A stretch of DNA of 64,000 bases from Actinoplanes sp. KI2 (lineage in GTDB: Bacteria > Actinomycetota > Actinomycetes > Mycobacteriales > Micromonosporaceae), in NCBI RefSeq assembly GCF_025630775.1, contig NZ_JAOSZE010000023.1:1-64000 (forward strand). The letters are read 5' to 3'. The translations under genes and the position numbers were made by a program. The notes under the pieces are model-generated. The model had not been told where the DNA came from. It searched no databases and saw only the letters and a list, made by a program, of their open reading frames with translations. This document shows, in pieces, positions 1-7,039 of the stretch (position 1 is the first letter of the stretch; each line of letters begins with the position of its first letter).

Positions 1-381
1 GACGTGTTCTTCGACGACGGCGACGTGCCACCGACCAGCTGCCGGGTCACGTACCGGGTCAACACCGTTGCGGCGGCGGGCGGTTTCGGCGTCACGATGA
101 GCATCACCAACACCGGCTCCACGCCGATCCCGGCCTGGAAGCTGCGCTTCGTGTTCGCCAACGGGCAGCGGATAACCGACTTCTGGGGCAGCATCGTCGC
201 GCAGGACGGCGCCCGGGTAACGATGACCAACGCACCCTGGAACGCCGCCATCGGCCCCGGGCAGACCCTGAGCAGCATCGGATTCAACGCCGCCCGGTCC
301 GGCCGGAACAAGCGGCCGGCCGCGTTCTCGGTCAACACCACCGCCTGCCGCGCCGGCAAGCGCAGCGACGAGGGTTCGTGA
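1..381 (+). CDS. C-terminal part of a secreted CBM2 (cellulose-binding) protein
   Basis: The reading frame is open from the first base, so the 5' end lies outside the window. Residues from about 12 to 115 form a family 2 carbohydrate-binding module: an N-terminal Cys (TSCRV), the ITNTGSTPIPAWKLRF strand, DFWGS, the APWN segment, GPGQTLSSIGF, and a closing Cys (NTTAC) that would pair with the first. Surface Trp residues of this family bind cellulose or chitin. The module is probably the C-terminal anchor of an extracellular glycoside hydrolase, oxygenase or esterase whose catalytic part is not visible. A short basic tail (RAGKRSDEGS) follows. The stop overlaps the GTG at 378, but the ABC gene downstream has a better ATG at 396. 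Confidence 0.88.
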   Translation, partial: DVFFDDGDVPPTSCRVTYRVNTVAAAGGFGVTMSITNTGSTPIPAWKLRFVFANGQRITDFWGSIVAQDGARVTMTNAPWNAAIGPGQTLSSIGFNAARSGRNKRPAAFSVNTTACRAGKRSDEGS

Positions 382-395
382 AGAGAAGGCGATCG

Positions 396-2111
396 ATGCG
401 TTCGGAGGAGTTTCGAAAACTCGGTTGGGGGGTTTGGCAGGATTACGGGGTGATGACACGGGGACCGGCAAGTTTTCTCTGGTGGCTGGCGCGGGAGTAC
501 AAGGGACGGGTCGGGCTCGGCGCCATGTTCGGATCGCTCTGGTTTCTGACCCTCGCCTTCACGCCGTACCTGATCGCCCAGGCGATCGATCGCGGCCTGC
601 ACCCGCACCGGATCGAGGCGCTGCTGTTCTGGTCGGCGGCCGTCCTGGTCACCGGCGTCGCGAGCGCGGGCATGGGCATCATGCGGCACCGCAGCATGAC
701 CAAGCTCCGGCTGGCCGCCGCGCTGCGCACCGCCGATCTGGTGATGACGCACGCGACCCGGCTCGGCGCGGCGCTGCCGCGCAGGGTCACGTCCGGCGAG
801 GTGGTCACGATCGGCATCTCGGACGTGTGGACGATCGGCCGGGCCATGAACGTCGGCGGCGTCGGCGTGGCGTCCATTCTGGCCTGTTCGGTCGTCGCGA
901 TCCTGCTCGACCGCACCTCGCCGGAGCTGGCCCTGGTGGTGCTGATCGGGGTGCCATCGCTCGCGCTGATCGTCGGGCCGCTGCTGCGCCGCACCCAGCG
1001 AGCCGGGTCCCGGTACCGATCGCGGCAGGGCGAGCTGAACGCCCGTCTCGTCGACACGCTGGGCGGCCTGCGCATCCTCAACGGTCTCGGCGGGAAACAA
1101 ACCCATCTGCAGAGGTACGAGCGGCAGTCCGCGGCCCTGCGTGACCAGGGCTACCGGGTGGGTGGACCGTCGAGCTGGATCGGAGCGCTCGGCGACGGAC
1201 TGCCCGTGGTCTTCCTCGCCGTGGTGGTCTGGCTGGCGGCCCGGCTCGCGGCGTCCGGCGAGATCACCGTCGGACAGCTGATCGCCGTGTACGGGTACAC
1301 GGCGATGCTGGTGATCCCGGTGAACGTGCTGATCTTCTGCGGCTTCGACGTGACTCACGGACTGGTCGCGGCCCGCCGGGTGACCGATTTTCTTCGCCTG
1401 CCCGAGGACGACCCGTCCGGTGCGCCGGCCGCCGGGGTACCGGCCGCGCTTGTCGATCCGGAGTCGGGTGTGATCGCCGAGCCGGGCCGGCTCACCGCGC
1501 TGGCCGGGAACAGCCCGCAGCACGCCGCCGCCGTCATCGACCGTCTCGGCCGATACGGTCCGACCCGGGCCACCTGGGGAGGCAGACCGCTCGAGGAGTT
1601 CGCCCAGGCGGCCGTGCGCGATCGGATCCTGGTCGCGGATCAGGACGCCGACCTGTTCGCCGGCGCGCTGCGCGACGTGGTGGCCGGCAAGCACGACCCG
1701 GACGACGACCGGGTGCGATCGGCGATCGCGACCGCCGTGGCCCACGACGTCGCGACCGGACTCGATCGGGAGGTCGAGTGGGGCGGCCGCAATCTCTCCG
1801 GCGGGCAGCGGCAGCGGCTCCGGCTGGCCCGTGCCGTCTACGCCGATCCGGAGGTGCTGCTGACCGTCGAGCCGACCTCGGCCGTCGACGCGCACACCGA
1901 GGCGGCGATCGCCGAGCGGCTCGCCGCGGCGCGCGCCGGCCGCGGCACGGTCGTGGCGACCACCTCGCCGGTGCTGCTCGACCGCGCCGACGTCGTGCAC
2001 TACCTGGTCGACGGCCGGGTCGCCGCCACCGGCACGCACCGCCAACTGCTCGCCGCCGAGGCCGGCTACCGATCGCTGGTCACCCGGGTGTTCGGTGAGG
2101 ACGAGGCATGA
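396..2111 (+). CDS. ABC exporter half-transporter, subunit 1 (degenerate ATPase site)
   Basis: Half-transporter with an N-terminal six-helix type I exporter domain (about residues 25-320) followed by a nucleotide-binding domain. I chose ATG 396 because AGAAGG at 384-389 is well spaced; GTG 378 is in frame and would overlap the CBM2 stop. The NBD is abnormal. Where Walker A should be it reads LAGNSPQHAAAV, with no Gly-rich GKS/T. Walker B reads LLTVEPT, so the Mg-binding Asp is Val. The H-switch His is replaced (ATTSPVLL). The signature LSGGQRQR and a Q-loop-like DQD are intact. It should therefore donate only its signature to the partner's ATP site. It is coupled through the 93-bp element at 2108-2200 to subunit 2. 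The exported substrate is unknown; drug, lipid or peptide export are all possible. Confidence 0.9.
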   Translation: MRSEEFRKLGWGVWQDYGVMTRGPASFLWWLAREYKGRVGLGAMFGSLWFLTLAFTPYLIAQAIDRGLHPHRIEALLFWSAAVLVTGVASAGMGIMRHRSMTKLRLAAALRTADLVMTHATRLGAALPRRVTSGEVVTIGISDVWTIGRAMNVGGVGVASILACSVVAILLDRTSPELALVVLIGVPSLALIVGPLLRRTQRAGSRYRSRQGELNARLVDTLGGLRILNGLGGKQTHLQRYERQSAALRDQGYRVGGPSSWIGALGDGLPVVFLAVVVWLAARLAASGEITVGQLIAVYGYTAMLVIPVNVLIFCGFDVTHGLVAARRVTDFLRLPEDDPSGAPAAGVPAALVDPESGVIAEPGRLTALAGNSPQHAAAVIDRLGRYGPTRATWGGRPLEEFAQAAVRDRILVADQDADLFAGALRDVVAGKHDPDDDRVRSAIATAVAHDVATGLDREVEWGGRNLSGGQRQRLRLARAVYADPEVLLTVEPTSAVDAHTEAAIAERLAAARAGRGTVVATTSPVLLDRADVVHYLVDGRVAATGTHRQLLAAEAGYRSLVTRVFGEDEA

Positions 2112-2200
2112 GCGCCTGCACCGAGCGGCACTTCCGCAAGCTGCGCACCCAGGCCGAAGGCGAGGGCCAGAAGCGCATGCCTAGGGTGGGCACAGCATGA
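2108..2200 (+). repeat. Intercistronic 93-bp element, copy 1, encoding a 30-aa peptide
   Basis: ATG at 2108 overlaps the stop of ABC subunit 1 (ATGA), and TGA at 2198-2200 overlaps the ATG of subunit 2 at 2197 (ATGA). The frame reads 30 residues beginning MSACTERHFRKLR and containing AEGEGQK. Copies of identical length occur at 35235-35327 and 49300-49392. Aligned by eye, the blocks TGCACCGAGCGGCAC and GGCGAGGGCCAGAAG are invariant. The variable 3' end carries AGGGTGG, which can serve as the ribosome-binding site of subunit 2. GCGG...CCGC and GCC-GAA-GGC can form short hairpins. It may be a translated small ORF, an RNA coupling element, or both. Confidence 0.75.
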
Positions 2201-3918
2201 GCAGCGCGCTGCCCGTTGCTGACCAGCGGGCGGTCGGGCGGGCCGCGCTGCGGCTGCTCGCCGCCGACCGCCGGTCGGTCGTTGCCATGATCGTGCTGAA
2301 CGCCCTGGCCGCGCTGGCCGCCCTCGGCGGACCGTTCCTGCTCGGCCGGGTCATCGACGCGGTCACCTCCGGCGGCGCCGACCGGGTCGACCGGCTCGCG
2401 TTCGGCGTGCTCGCCTGCGCCATCGCGCAGATGGCGCTGTCCCGCTTCGCCCTGGCGATCGCCTACCGTTTCGGCGAGCGCACCGCGGCCCGGATTCGCG
2501 AGGGCTACCTGCGCCGGGCCCTCGCGCTGCCGGCCGCCGTGATCGAGCGGGTGCCGGCCGGCGACCTGGCCGCGCGGGGCACCACCGACATCGACGCGGT
2601 CGCCACCACGCTGCGCGACATCCTGCCGAACCTGCTCGTCGGCCTCGTCCAGATGTTCTTCATCATCGGCGCGGTCCTGCTGGTCAACCCGCTGCTCGGC
2701 GGCGTCGGGGTGCTCGGCCTCTCCGGCATCTGGTTCGTGACCCGCTGGTACCTGCGCCGGGCGCGGGACGCGTACCTGGCCGAGGGCGCGGCGAACTCCC
2801 GGCTCGCCGACGAGCTGGCCGCCACCACCGAGGGCGCCCGCACCGTCGAGGCGTTCGACCTGCGGCGGCGCCGGCTCGACGCCGGGCACGCGGCGATCGA
2901 GGAGACCCGCCGCACCCGAATGGCCACGCTGGCCCTGCGCAGCGTGTTCTTCCCGCTGGTCGAGACCTCGTACGCGGTGCCGGCCGTGCTCGTCCTGCTG
3001 CTCGGCGGCCTGCTCTACCTGGACGGCCAGGTCACCCTCGGCACGGTTGGCGCGGCGGTGCTCTACCTGCGCCAACTGGTCGGACCGCTGGACACGCTGC
3101 TGATCTGGATCGAGCAGTTGCAGTCGAGCAGCGCCTCCTTCGCCCGCGTCGAGGGGCTGGCGGCGATTCCCGTCCCGCCCCCGGTGGTGACCGCGCGTCC
3201 ACGGGACGATCGGATCGAGGTCGTGGGCGTGCGGTACGCGTACGAAAAAGGTCGTGATGTGTTGCACGACGTCGCGCTGACCGTGCGTCCCGGCGAGCGG
3301 CTGGCGATCGTCGGCCTCTCCGGCGCCGGCAAGTCCACCCTGGGCCGGCTGATCGCGGGCGTCGATCGGCCCACCGCCGGCATGGTCACGGTGGGCGGCG
3401 TGCCGATCGCCGACCTGCCGCCGGACGAGCTGCGCCGCCAGGTCGTGCTGGTCACCCAGGAGCACCACGTGTTCCGCGAGTCGTTACGGGACAACCTGAT
3501 GCTCGCCGCCCCGGACGATGAACTGCGCCGCGCGCTCGCCACGGTCGGCGCCGACTGGGCCGACGATCTCGACCGGGACCTCGGCGAGCACCCGCTCGAC
3601 GGCGCGCAGGCGCAGCAGTTGGCGCTGGCCCGGGTGGTGCTCGCCGACCCGCACACGGTGATCCTCGACGAGGCGACCGCGCTGCTCGACCCGACCGCGG
3701 CGCGCACGGCGGAACGGGCGCTCGCCGCGGTCCTCCACGAGCGAACGGTCATCGCGATCGCCCACCGGCTGCAAACCGCGCACGACGCCGACGAGGTCGC
3801 GGTGATGCGCGACGGCCGGATCACCGAGCTGGGCAGCCACGACGACCTGGTCGCGGCGAACGGCGAGTACGCCGCGCTGTGGCACTCCTGGCACGCTTCC
3901 GACTCGCTGGTGGACTGA
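2197..3918 (+). CDS. ABC exporter half-transporter, subunit 2 (catalytic site, degenerate signature)
   Basis: Second half-transporter of 573 residues: transmembrane domain about 20-310, NBD about 335-565. Walker A is canonical (GLSGAGKST, about residues 373-381). The Q-loop Gln is present (VLVTQEHH). Walker B is VILDEA with its Glu (about 488-493), and the H-switch is IAHRLQ (about 523). The ABC signature is lost: LDGAQAQQ stands where LSGGQ is expected (about 467). Combined with subunit 1 this gives one competent composite site (Walker A/B/H here, LSGGQ from the partner) and one site lacking both Walker A and signature. Type I exporters with such asymmetric sites are known heterodimers. The start is fixed by the ATGA overlap with the 93-bp element. 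Confidence 0.92.
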   Translation: MSSALPVADQRAVGRAALRLLAADRRSVVAMIVLNALAALAALGGPFLLGRVIDAVTSGGADRVDRLAFGVLACAIAQMALSRFALAIAYRFGERTAARIREGYLRRALALPAAVIERVPAGDLAARGTTDIDAVATTLRDILPNLLVGLVQMFFIIGAVLLVNPLLGGVGVLGLSGIWFVTRWYLRRARDAYLAEGAANSRLADELAATTEGARTVEAFDLRRRRLDAGHAAIEETRRTRMATLALRSVFFPLVETSYAVPAVLVLLLGGLLYLDGQVTLGTVGAAVLYLRQLVGPLDTLLIWIEQLQSSSASFARVEGLAAIPVPPPVVTARPRDDRIEVVGVRYAYEKGRDVLHDVALTVRPGERLAIVGLSGAGKSTLGRLIAGVDRPTAGMVTVGGVPIADLPPDELRRQVVLVTQEHHVFRESLRDNLMLAAPDDELRRALATVGADWADDLDRDLGEHPLDGAQAQQLALARVVLADPHTVILDEATALLDPTAARTAERALAAVLHERTVIAIAHRLQTAHDADEVAVMRDGRITELGSHDDLVAANGEYAALWHSWHASDSLVD

Positions 3919-3945
3919 CCGTGGCTGGTGACTAGTCTGACGTCG

Positions 3946-4992
3946 ATGATGACCGGCGAAGCGCAGCACGAGGCCTGGCAGCGGCGGGTGCTGCCCCCGG
4001 TCGAGCAGCCCCGTCCTGGCCTGTGGTCGATCCCGGTGCCGATCCCGGACAACCCGATGCGCTACACCCTCGCCTACGCGTTCGTCGAGGACGACGGCGT
4101 GCTGCTGGTCGATCCCGGCTGGGACGGTCCCGAGGGCCGCCGCCTGCTCACCGAGGGCCTGGCCCGGGCCGGCGCCACCCCGGCCGACGTCACCGGGATC
4201 GTGCTCACCCACATCCACCCCGATCACCACGGGATGACCGGCTGGCTGCGCGAGCAGAGCGGCGCGTGGGTCGGCATGCACCCGCTGGAGGCCGCGACCC
4301 TGCCCGGGCGGGCCTGGCGCGACGGCCGTCATCCCGGGCTCGATCCGGCCTGGTTGCGGCGGCAGGGCGTGCCCGAGGAGGAGATCGCCGGTCTCCGCGT
4401 CTCCGTGGATCGGATCGACGTGCTGCTCGCGCTGGCGCAACCCGATCGCGACCTGGAGGACGGCGACCGGCTGCCGTTGACCGACCGATCGGTGCGGGTG
4501 GTCTGGACGCCCGGGCACACGCCCGGTCACCTCTGCCTGCACGACGCCGAGGCGGGCGTCCTGCTCACCGGCGATCACCTGCTGCCGCGGATCACCCCGA
4601 ACGTGGCCGCCATCGCCACCTCGACCGGTGACCCGCTCGGCTCCTACCTGGCGTCTCTCGGCCGAACCGCCTCGTTCGTGAGCGACGAGGCGCTGCCCGC
4701 GCACGAGTGGCGCTTCCGGGACATCCCGGCCCGGGTCGCCGAGATCCTCGCCCACCACGAGAAGCGCGACGCCGAGATCCTGCGCGCCGTCGACCTGCTC
4801 GACCGCCCCACGACCTGGCAGATCGCCGCCGCGCTCAGCTGGTCGCGCGGGTGGCCCTCGCTGCACGGCGTGCTGCGCCGGCTGGCCCTCGCCGAGACGC
4901 TCGCCCATCTGTGGCATCTCGCCGAGAACGGGCTGGTCAGTTCCTCTCCCGGCGACCCGGTCAGGTGGCTAAGGTGGCGCAATGTCCGTTGA
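3946..4992 (+). CDS. MBL-fold metallo-hydrolase with C-terminal winged-helix-like region
   Basis: Metallo-beta-lactamase-fold hydrolase of about 348 residues. The zinc motif HIHPDHHG is near residue 88, followed by further metal-ligand motifs (TPGHTPGHLCLHD and GDHLLPRI) and a late His in ALPAHEWRF. The C-terminal 80 residues are helical and resemble the winged-helix tail that accompanies glyoxalase II-like or LACTB2-type MBL proteins. ATG 3946 or the adjacent ATG 3949 is more likely than the in-frame GTG 3928. It starts 27 bp after the ABC gene and its end overlaps the next gene by 11 bp, so it may be co-transcribed with both. The substrate cannot be told from sequence; a thioester or acyl-glutathione/mycothiol-type ester is plausible. 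Confidence 0.87.
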   Translation: MMTGEAQHEAWQRRVLPPVEQPRPGLWSIPVPIPDNPMRYTLAYAFVEDDGVLLVDPGWDGPEGRRLLTEGLARAGATPADVTGIVLTHIHPDHHGMTGWLREQSGAWVGMHPLEAATLPGRAWRDGRHPGLDPAWLRRQGVPEEEIAGLRVSVDRIDVLLALAQPDRDLEDGDRLPLTDRSVRVVWTPGHTPGHLCLHDAEAGVLLTGDHLLPRITPNVAAIATSTGDPLGSYLASLGRTASFVSDEALPAHEWRFRDIPARVAEILAHHEKRDAEILRAVDLLDRPTTWQIAAALSWSRGWPSLHGVLRRLALAETLAHLWHLAENGLVSSSPGDPVRWLRWRNVR

Positions 4993-5605
4993 TGACCGCC
5001 TCACCACACTGGATGCGCTCTGGTCGGTCTGGGCCGCCACCGGGAAGGACCTGTCCGAAGCCGACTGGCACCGGCCCACCCGACTCGACGGCTGGGACCT
5101 GCGGGCGCTGTGGGCGCACTCGGCCGGTTGGCCGTTCGGCTTCTCCGTCCTGGTCGGCCGGGTCACCGACGCCGCGCCGACGCACGACACCGCCGCCGCG
5201 CTGCTGGCCGAGTTCAACGTGCCGGACGGCATCGCCAACACGATGCGCGACCGGGTCGCCGATTCCGGCCGTGACGACGCCGCGAAGTACACGCTGGAGC
5301 AGCTCGTCGATCAGTTCGTGACGACCGGGCCGGAAGCGATCGCGGCCGCTCGTGAGCTCGGCGAGGTCACCGTGGACTACTTCGGCCGGGCGGTGCTGCC
5401 CCTCGCCGAAGCGGTCAGCATCGGCATCCTCGAGGCGACCATCCACCTGCTCGACGTGCAGCGCGCCCTCGGACAGGCACCCGAGGTCCCGGCGGCCGGT
5501 CTCGATCACTCCGCCGAGGTGCTCGCCCGCATCGCGCCCCCGATCGACTTCATCGAGGCCGCGACCGGGCGCGCCTCCACCGATCTGTTCCCCGTCCTGT
5601 CCTGA
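4982..5605 (+). CDS. DinB/maleylpyruvate isomerase-type mycothiol-dependent protein
   Basis: A 207-residue helical-bundle protein of the mycothiol-dependent maleylpyruvate isomerase N-terminal / DinB-2 superfamily. Supporting features are the opening helix RLTTLDALWSVWAA, the RLDGWDLRALWAHSAGW motif, in which the His is a likely metal ligand, and a later EATIHLLDVQRA helix that would supply another His. Members transfer or detoxify through mycothiol, the actinobacterial thiol, but many have no known substrate. ATG 4982 lies inside the end of the MBL gene in another frame (11-bp overlap), indicating translational coupling. The pairing with an MBL-fold hydrolase would fit a thiol-adduct detoxification pair; that is inference. 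Confidence 0.8.
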   Translation: MSVDDRLTTLDALWSVWAATGKDLSEADWHRPTRLDGWDLRALWAHSAGWPFGFSVLVGRVTDAAPTHDTAAALLAEFNVPDGIANTMRDRVADSGRDDAAKYTLEQLVDQFVTTGPEAIAAARELGEVTVDYFGRAVLPLAEAVSIGILEATIHLLDVQRALGQAPEVPAAGLDHSAEVLARIAPPIDFIEAATGRASTDLFPVLS

Positions 5606-5644
5606 CGGTCGCGGCGATCAGGGCCCGATCGGCCCGATCGCTTC

Positions 5645-5710
5645 GGGCGGGATGGTCGCTTCAGGCGCGATGGTCACTCTAGGCGGGATGGTCGCCCTAG
5701 GCGGGATAGG
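5645..5710. repeat. Short tandem repeat, about 18 bp x 3.5
   Basis: Three and a half imperfect copies of an 18-bp unit of the form GGCGGGATGGTCGCYYTA, tail to tail between the DinB-like gene and the XRE-type gene. The last copy runs over the XRE-type stop codon (complement of 5697-5699). I see no convincing transcription terminator; the copies could form weak alternative hairpins with the CGATCGGCCCGATCG palindrome just upstream. Confidence 0.7.
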
Positions 5711-6899
5711 AGCAGGCGGCGGCTGCTGCCGAGGCACGGTCGGCCGGGGCCAGCGTCGCCTCGGGGAAGCCGGCACCGGTCACCGTGCGGGCGGTCACCA
5801 CGCCGGTCGGGCCGTCGCCGCCCATGCACGCCGCCGCGGCGACCAGCACCGGTTTGCCGTCCTGCGCGGGGACGGCCGTCCACCGGGCGGTGAACCGGGG
5901 CCGGTCGGCGGTCTTCTCGGTGAAGGCCACCTGCCGCCAGCGCCGTTCGCCGGGCTGATCGCCGTCCGGATCGAACAGCGCCGCGAACCCGACGATCTCC
6001 AACCCGGTGCCGGTCGCGCTCAGTTGCAGCGCGTGCGAGCCGGTGACGCTCAACGCGATCGCGTTCGGTCCCGGGTGGTCGTCGGTGCAGTGCGAGGGCG
6101 CGAGGCCCGGCGGCGGGTTCCCGTGCACGATCCCGGAAGCGATCACCCGGTCGTCGGACAGCTTGAACCACCGCAGGTCCGGCGACCCGCCGGTGTTGTC
6201 GTGGATCTTCTCGCCCAGGCAGTAGCCGACGAACCCGACCGTGCACCCGCCCGGGATGGTGGTGGTCACCGGCGCATCCCGGACCGCGCCGGTGTGTACC
6301 CGGGCGCCGGCCCCGTAGGTCAGCGCGGCGAACACGGGGTGCGGGACCGCCCGAGGGCAGCCGTTCGACTCTTTCCGCTGCAGCAGGACGATTGCCCCGC
6401 CCGTGGCGACGAGCAGCACGGCCGCGAGCGGAGCGAGGACCCTCCACCGCCGGCGACGCCACCCGGTCGCGGCGGGCGGTGCGGGATCGGCGCTCACCGG
6501 CGGTGAGCCGGCCGTCCGGTCAGCCTCGGCACCGGCCTCGTCGCGGACTTGTGATCCGGCCTGGCCGGCCGAAGGGAGACCGGCATCCTCGGCAGAAAGG
6601 GCGACCGGGAGCTCGCTCACGGCAGGCGACGTCGCCGCCGGCTCGGGCAGGGCCTCCCACCGCGAGCGCCAATACGCACAGTCCCCGCGGCAGGCGCCCA
6701 CATAGGCGAGCACCACGTCCAGAGTCGGCTTCCGGGCGCCGCCGGCCGCCTCGGACAGCGTCGTCGCGCTGTACCCGGCGACCTTCGCCAGCGTACGGTA
6801 GGTCGGATTGCCGGCGTCGGCCCGGACTTTTCGCAGGTCGTACGCGAAAGCCTCGAGCGGACCCGCCAGCGGATCCACCGCCCTCTCCCGGCGTGCCAC
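5697..6899 (-). CDS. XRE-type HTH membrane protein with extracytoplasmic domain
   Basis: 400 residues. Positions about 15-75 form a helix-turn-helix of the Xre type (TYRTLAKVAGYSATTLSEAAGG), followed by CRGDCAYWRSRW, which is typical of actinobacterial proteins of this architecture. A Pro/Ala-rich linker leads to an RRRRWR stop-transfer patch and one membrane helix (about 154-173). The remaining ~220 residues would lie outside the cell and hold several Cys residues (CPRAV, GGCTV, YCLGEK, SHCTD, AACMG), suggesting disulfides. The likely role is a membrane-tethered regulator or anchored protein; neither ligand nor target is known. It is a single gene, convergent with the gene on its left. Confidence 0.78.
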   Translation of the reverse strand: MARRERAVDPLAGPLEAFAYDLRKVRADAGNPTYRTLAKVAGYSATTLSEAAGGARKPTLDVVLAYVGACRGDCAYWRSRWEALPEPAATSPAVSELPVALSAEDAGLPSAGQAGSQVRDEAGAEADRTAGSPPVSADPAPPAATGWRRRRWRVLAPLAAVLLVATGGAIVLLQRKESNGCPRAVPHPVFAALTYGAGARVHTGAVRDAPVTTTIPGGCTVGFVGYCLGEKIHDNTGGSPDLRWFKLSDDRVIASGIVHGNPPPGLAPSHCTDDHPGPNAIALSVTGSHALQLSATGTGLEIVGFAALFDPDGDQPGERRWRQVAFTEKTADRPRFTARWTAVPAQDGKPVLVAAAACMGGDGPTGVVTARTVTGAGFPEATLAPADRASAAAAACSYPA

Positions 6900-6976
6900 C
6901 CAGCCCTCCCGGCGCCTCGCGCGCCCGGCCCCGTGCCGGAATCGCCCGGAGAATCATGCCGTCGAGCCCTCCGGCC

Positions 6977-7030
6977 GACAAGGGCCCATCGACTTGTGTC
7001 GGTTTCGACACAAGTAGACGGGCCCTTGTC
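6977..7030 (-). terminator. Very long perfect-arm hairpin downstream of the CHAP gene
   Basis: GACAAGGGCCC (6977-6987) pairs with GGGCCCTTGTC (7020-7030), and inside it ACTTGTGTCG pairs with CGACACAAGT around a GTTT loop. Only the short segments between the two stems mismatch. It begins 10 bp past the stop of the leftward CHAP gene. No long T-run follows on the minus strand, as is common for actinomycete terminators. Confidence 0.8.
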
Positions 7031-7039
7031 GTACTTCAC

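Noticed and set aside
2080..3468. Long antisense open frame over the second ABC subunit, and similar antisense frames throughout
   Set aside because: High GC leaves stops rare in several frames. These frames have Arg/Pro/Gly/His-rich content, no domain motifs and fully overlap well-supported genes.
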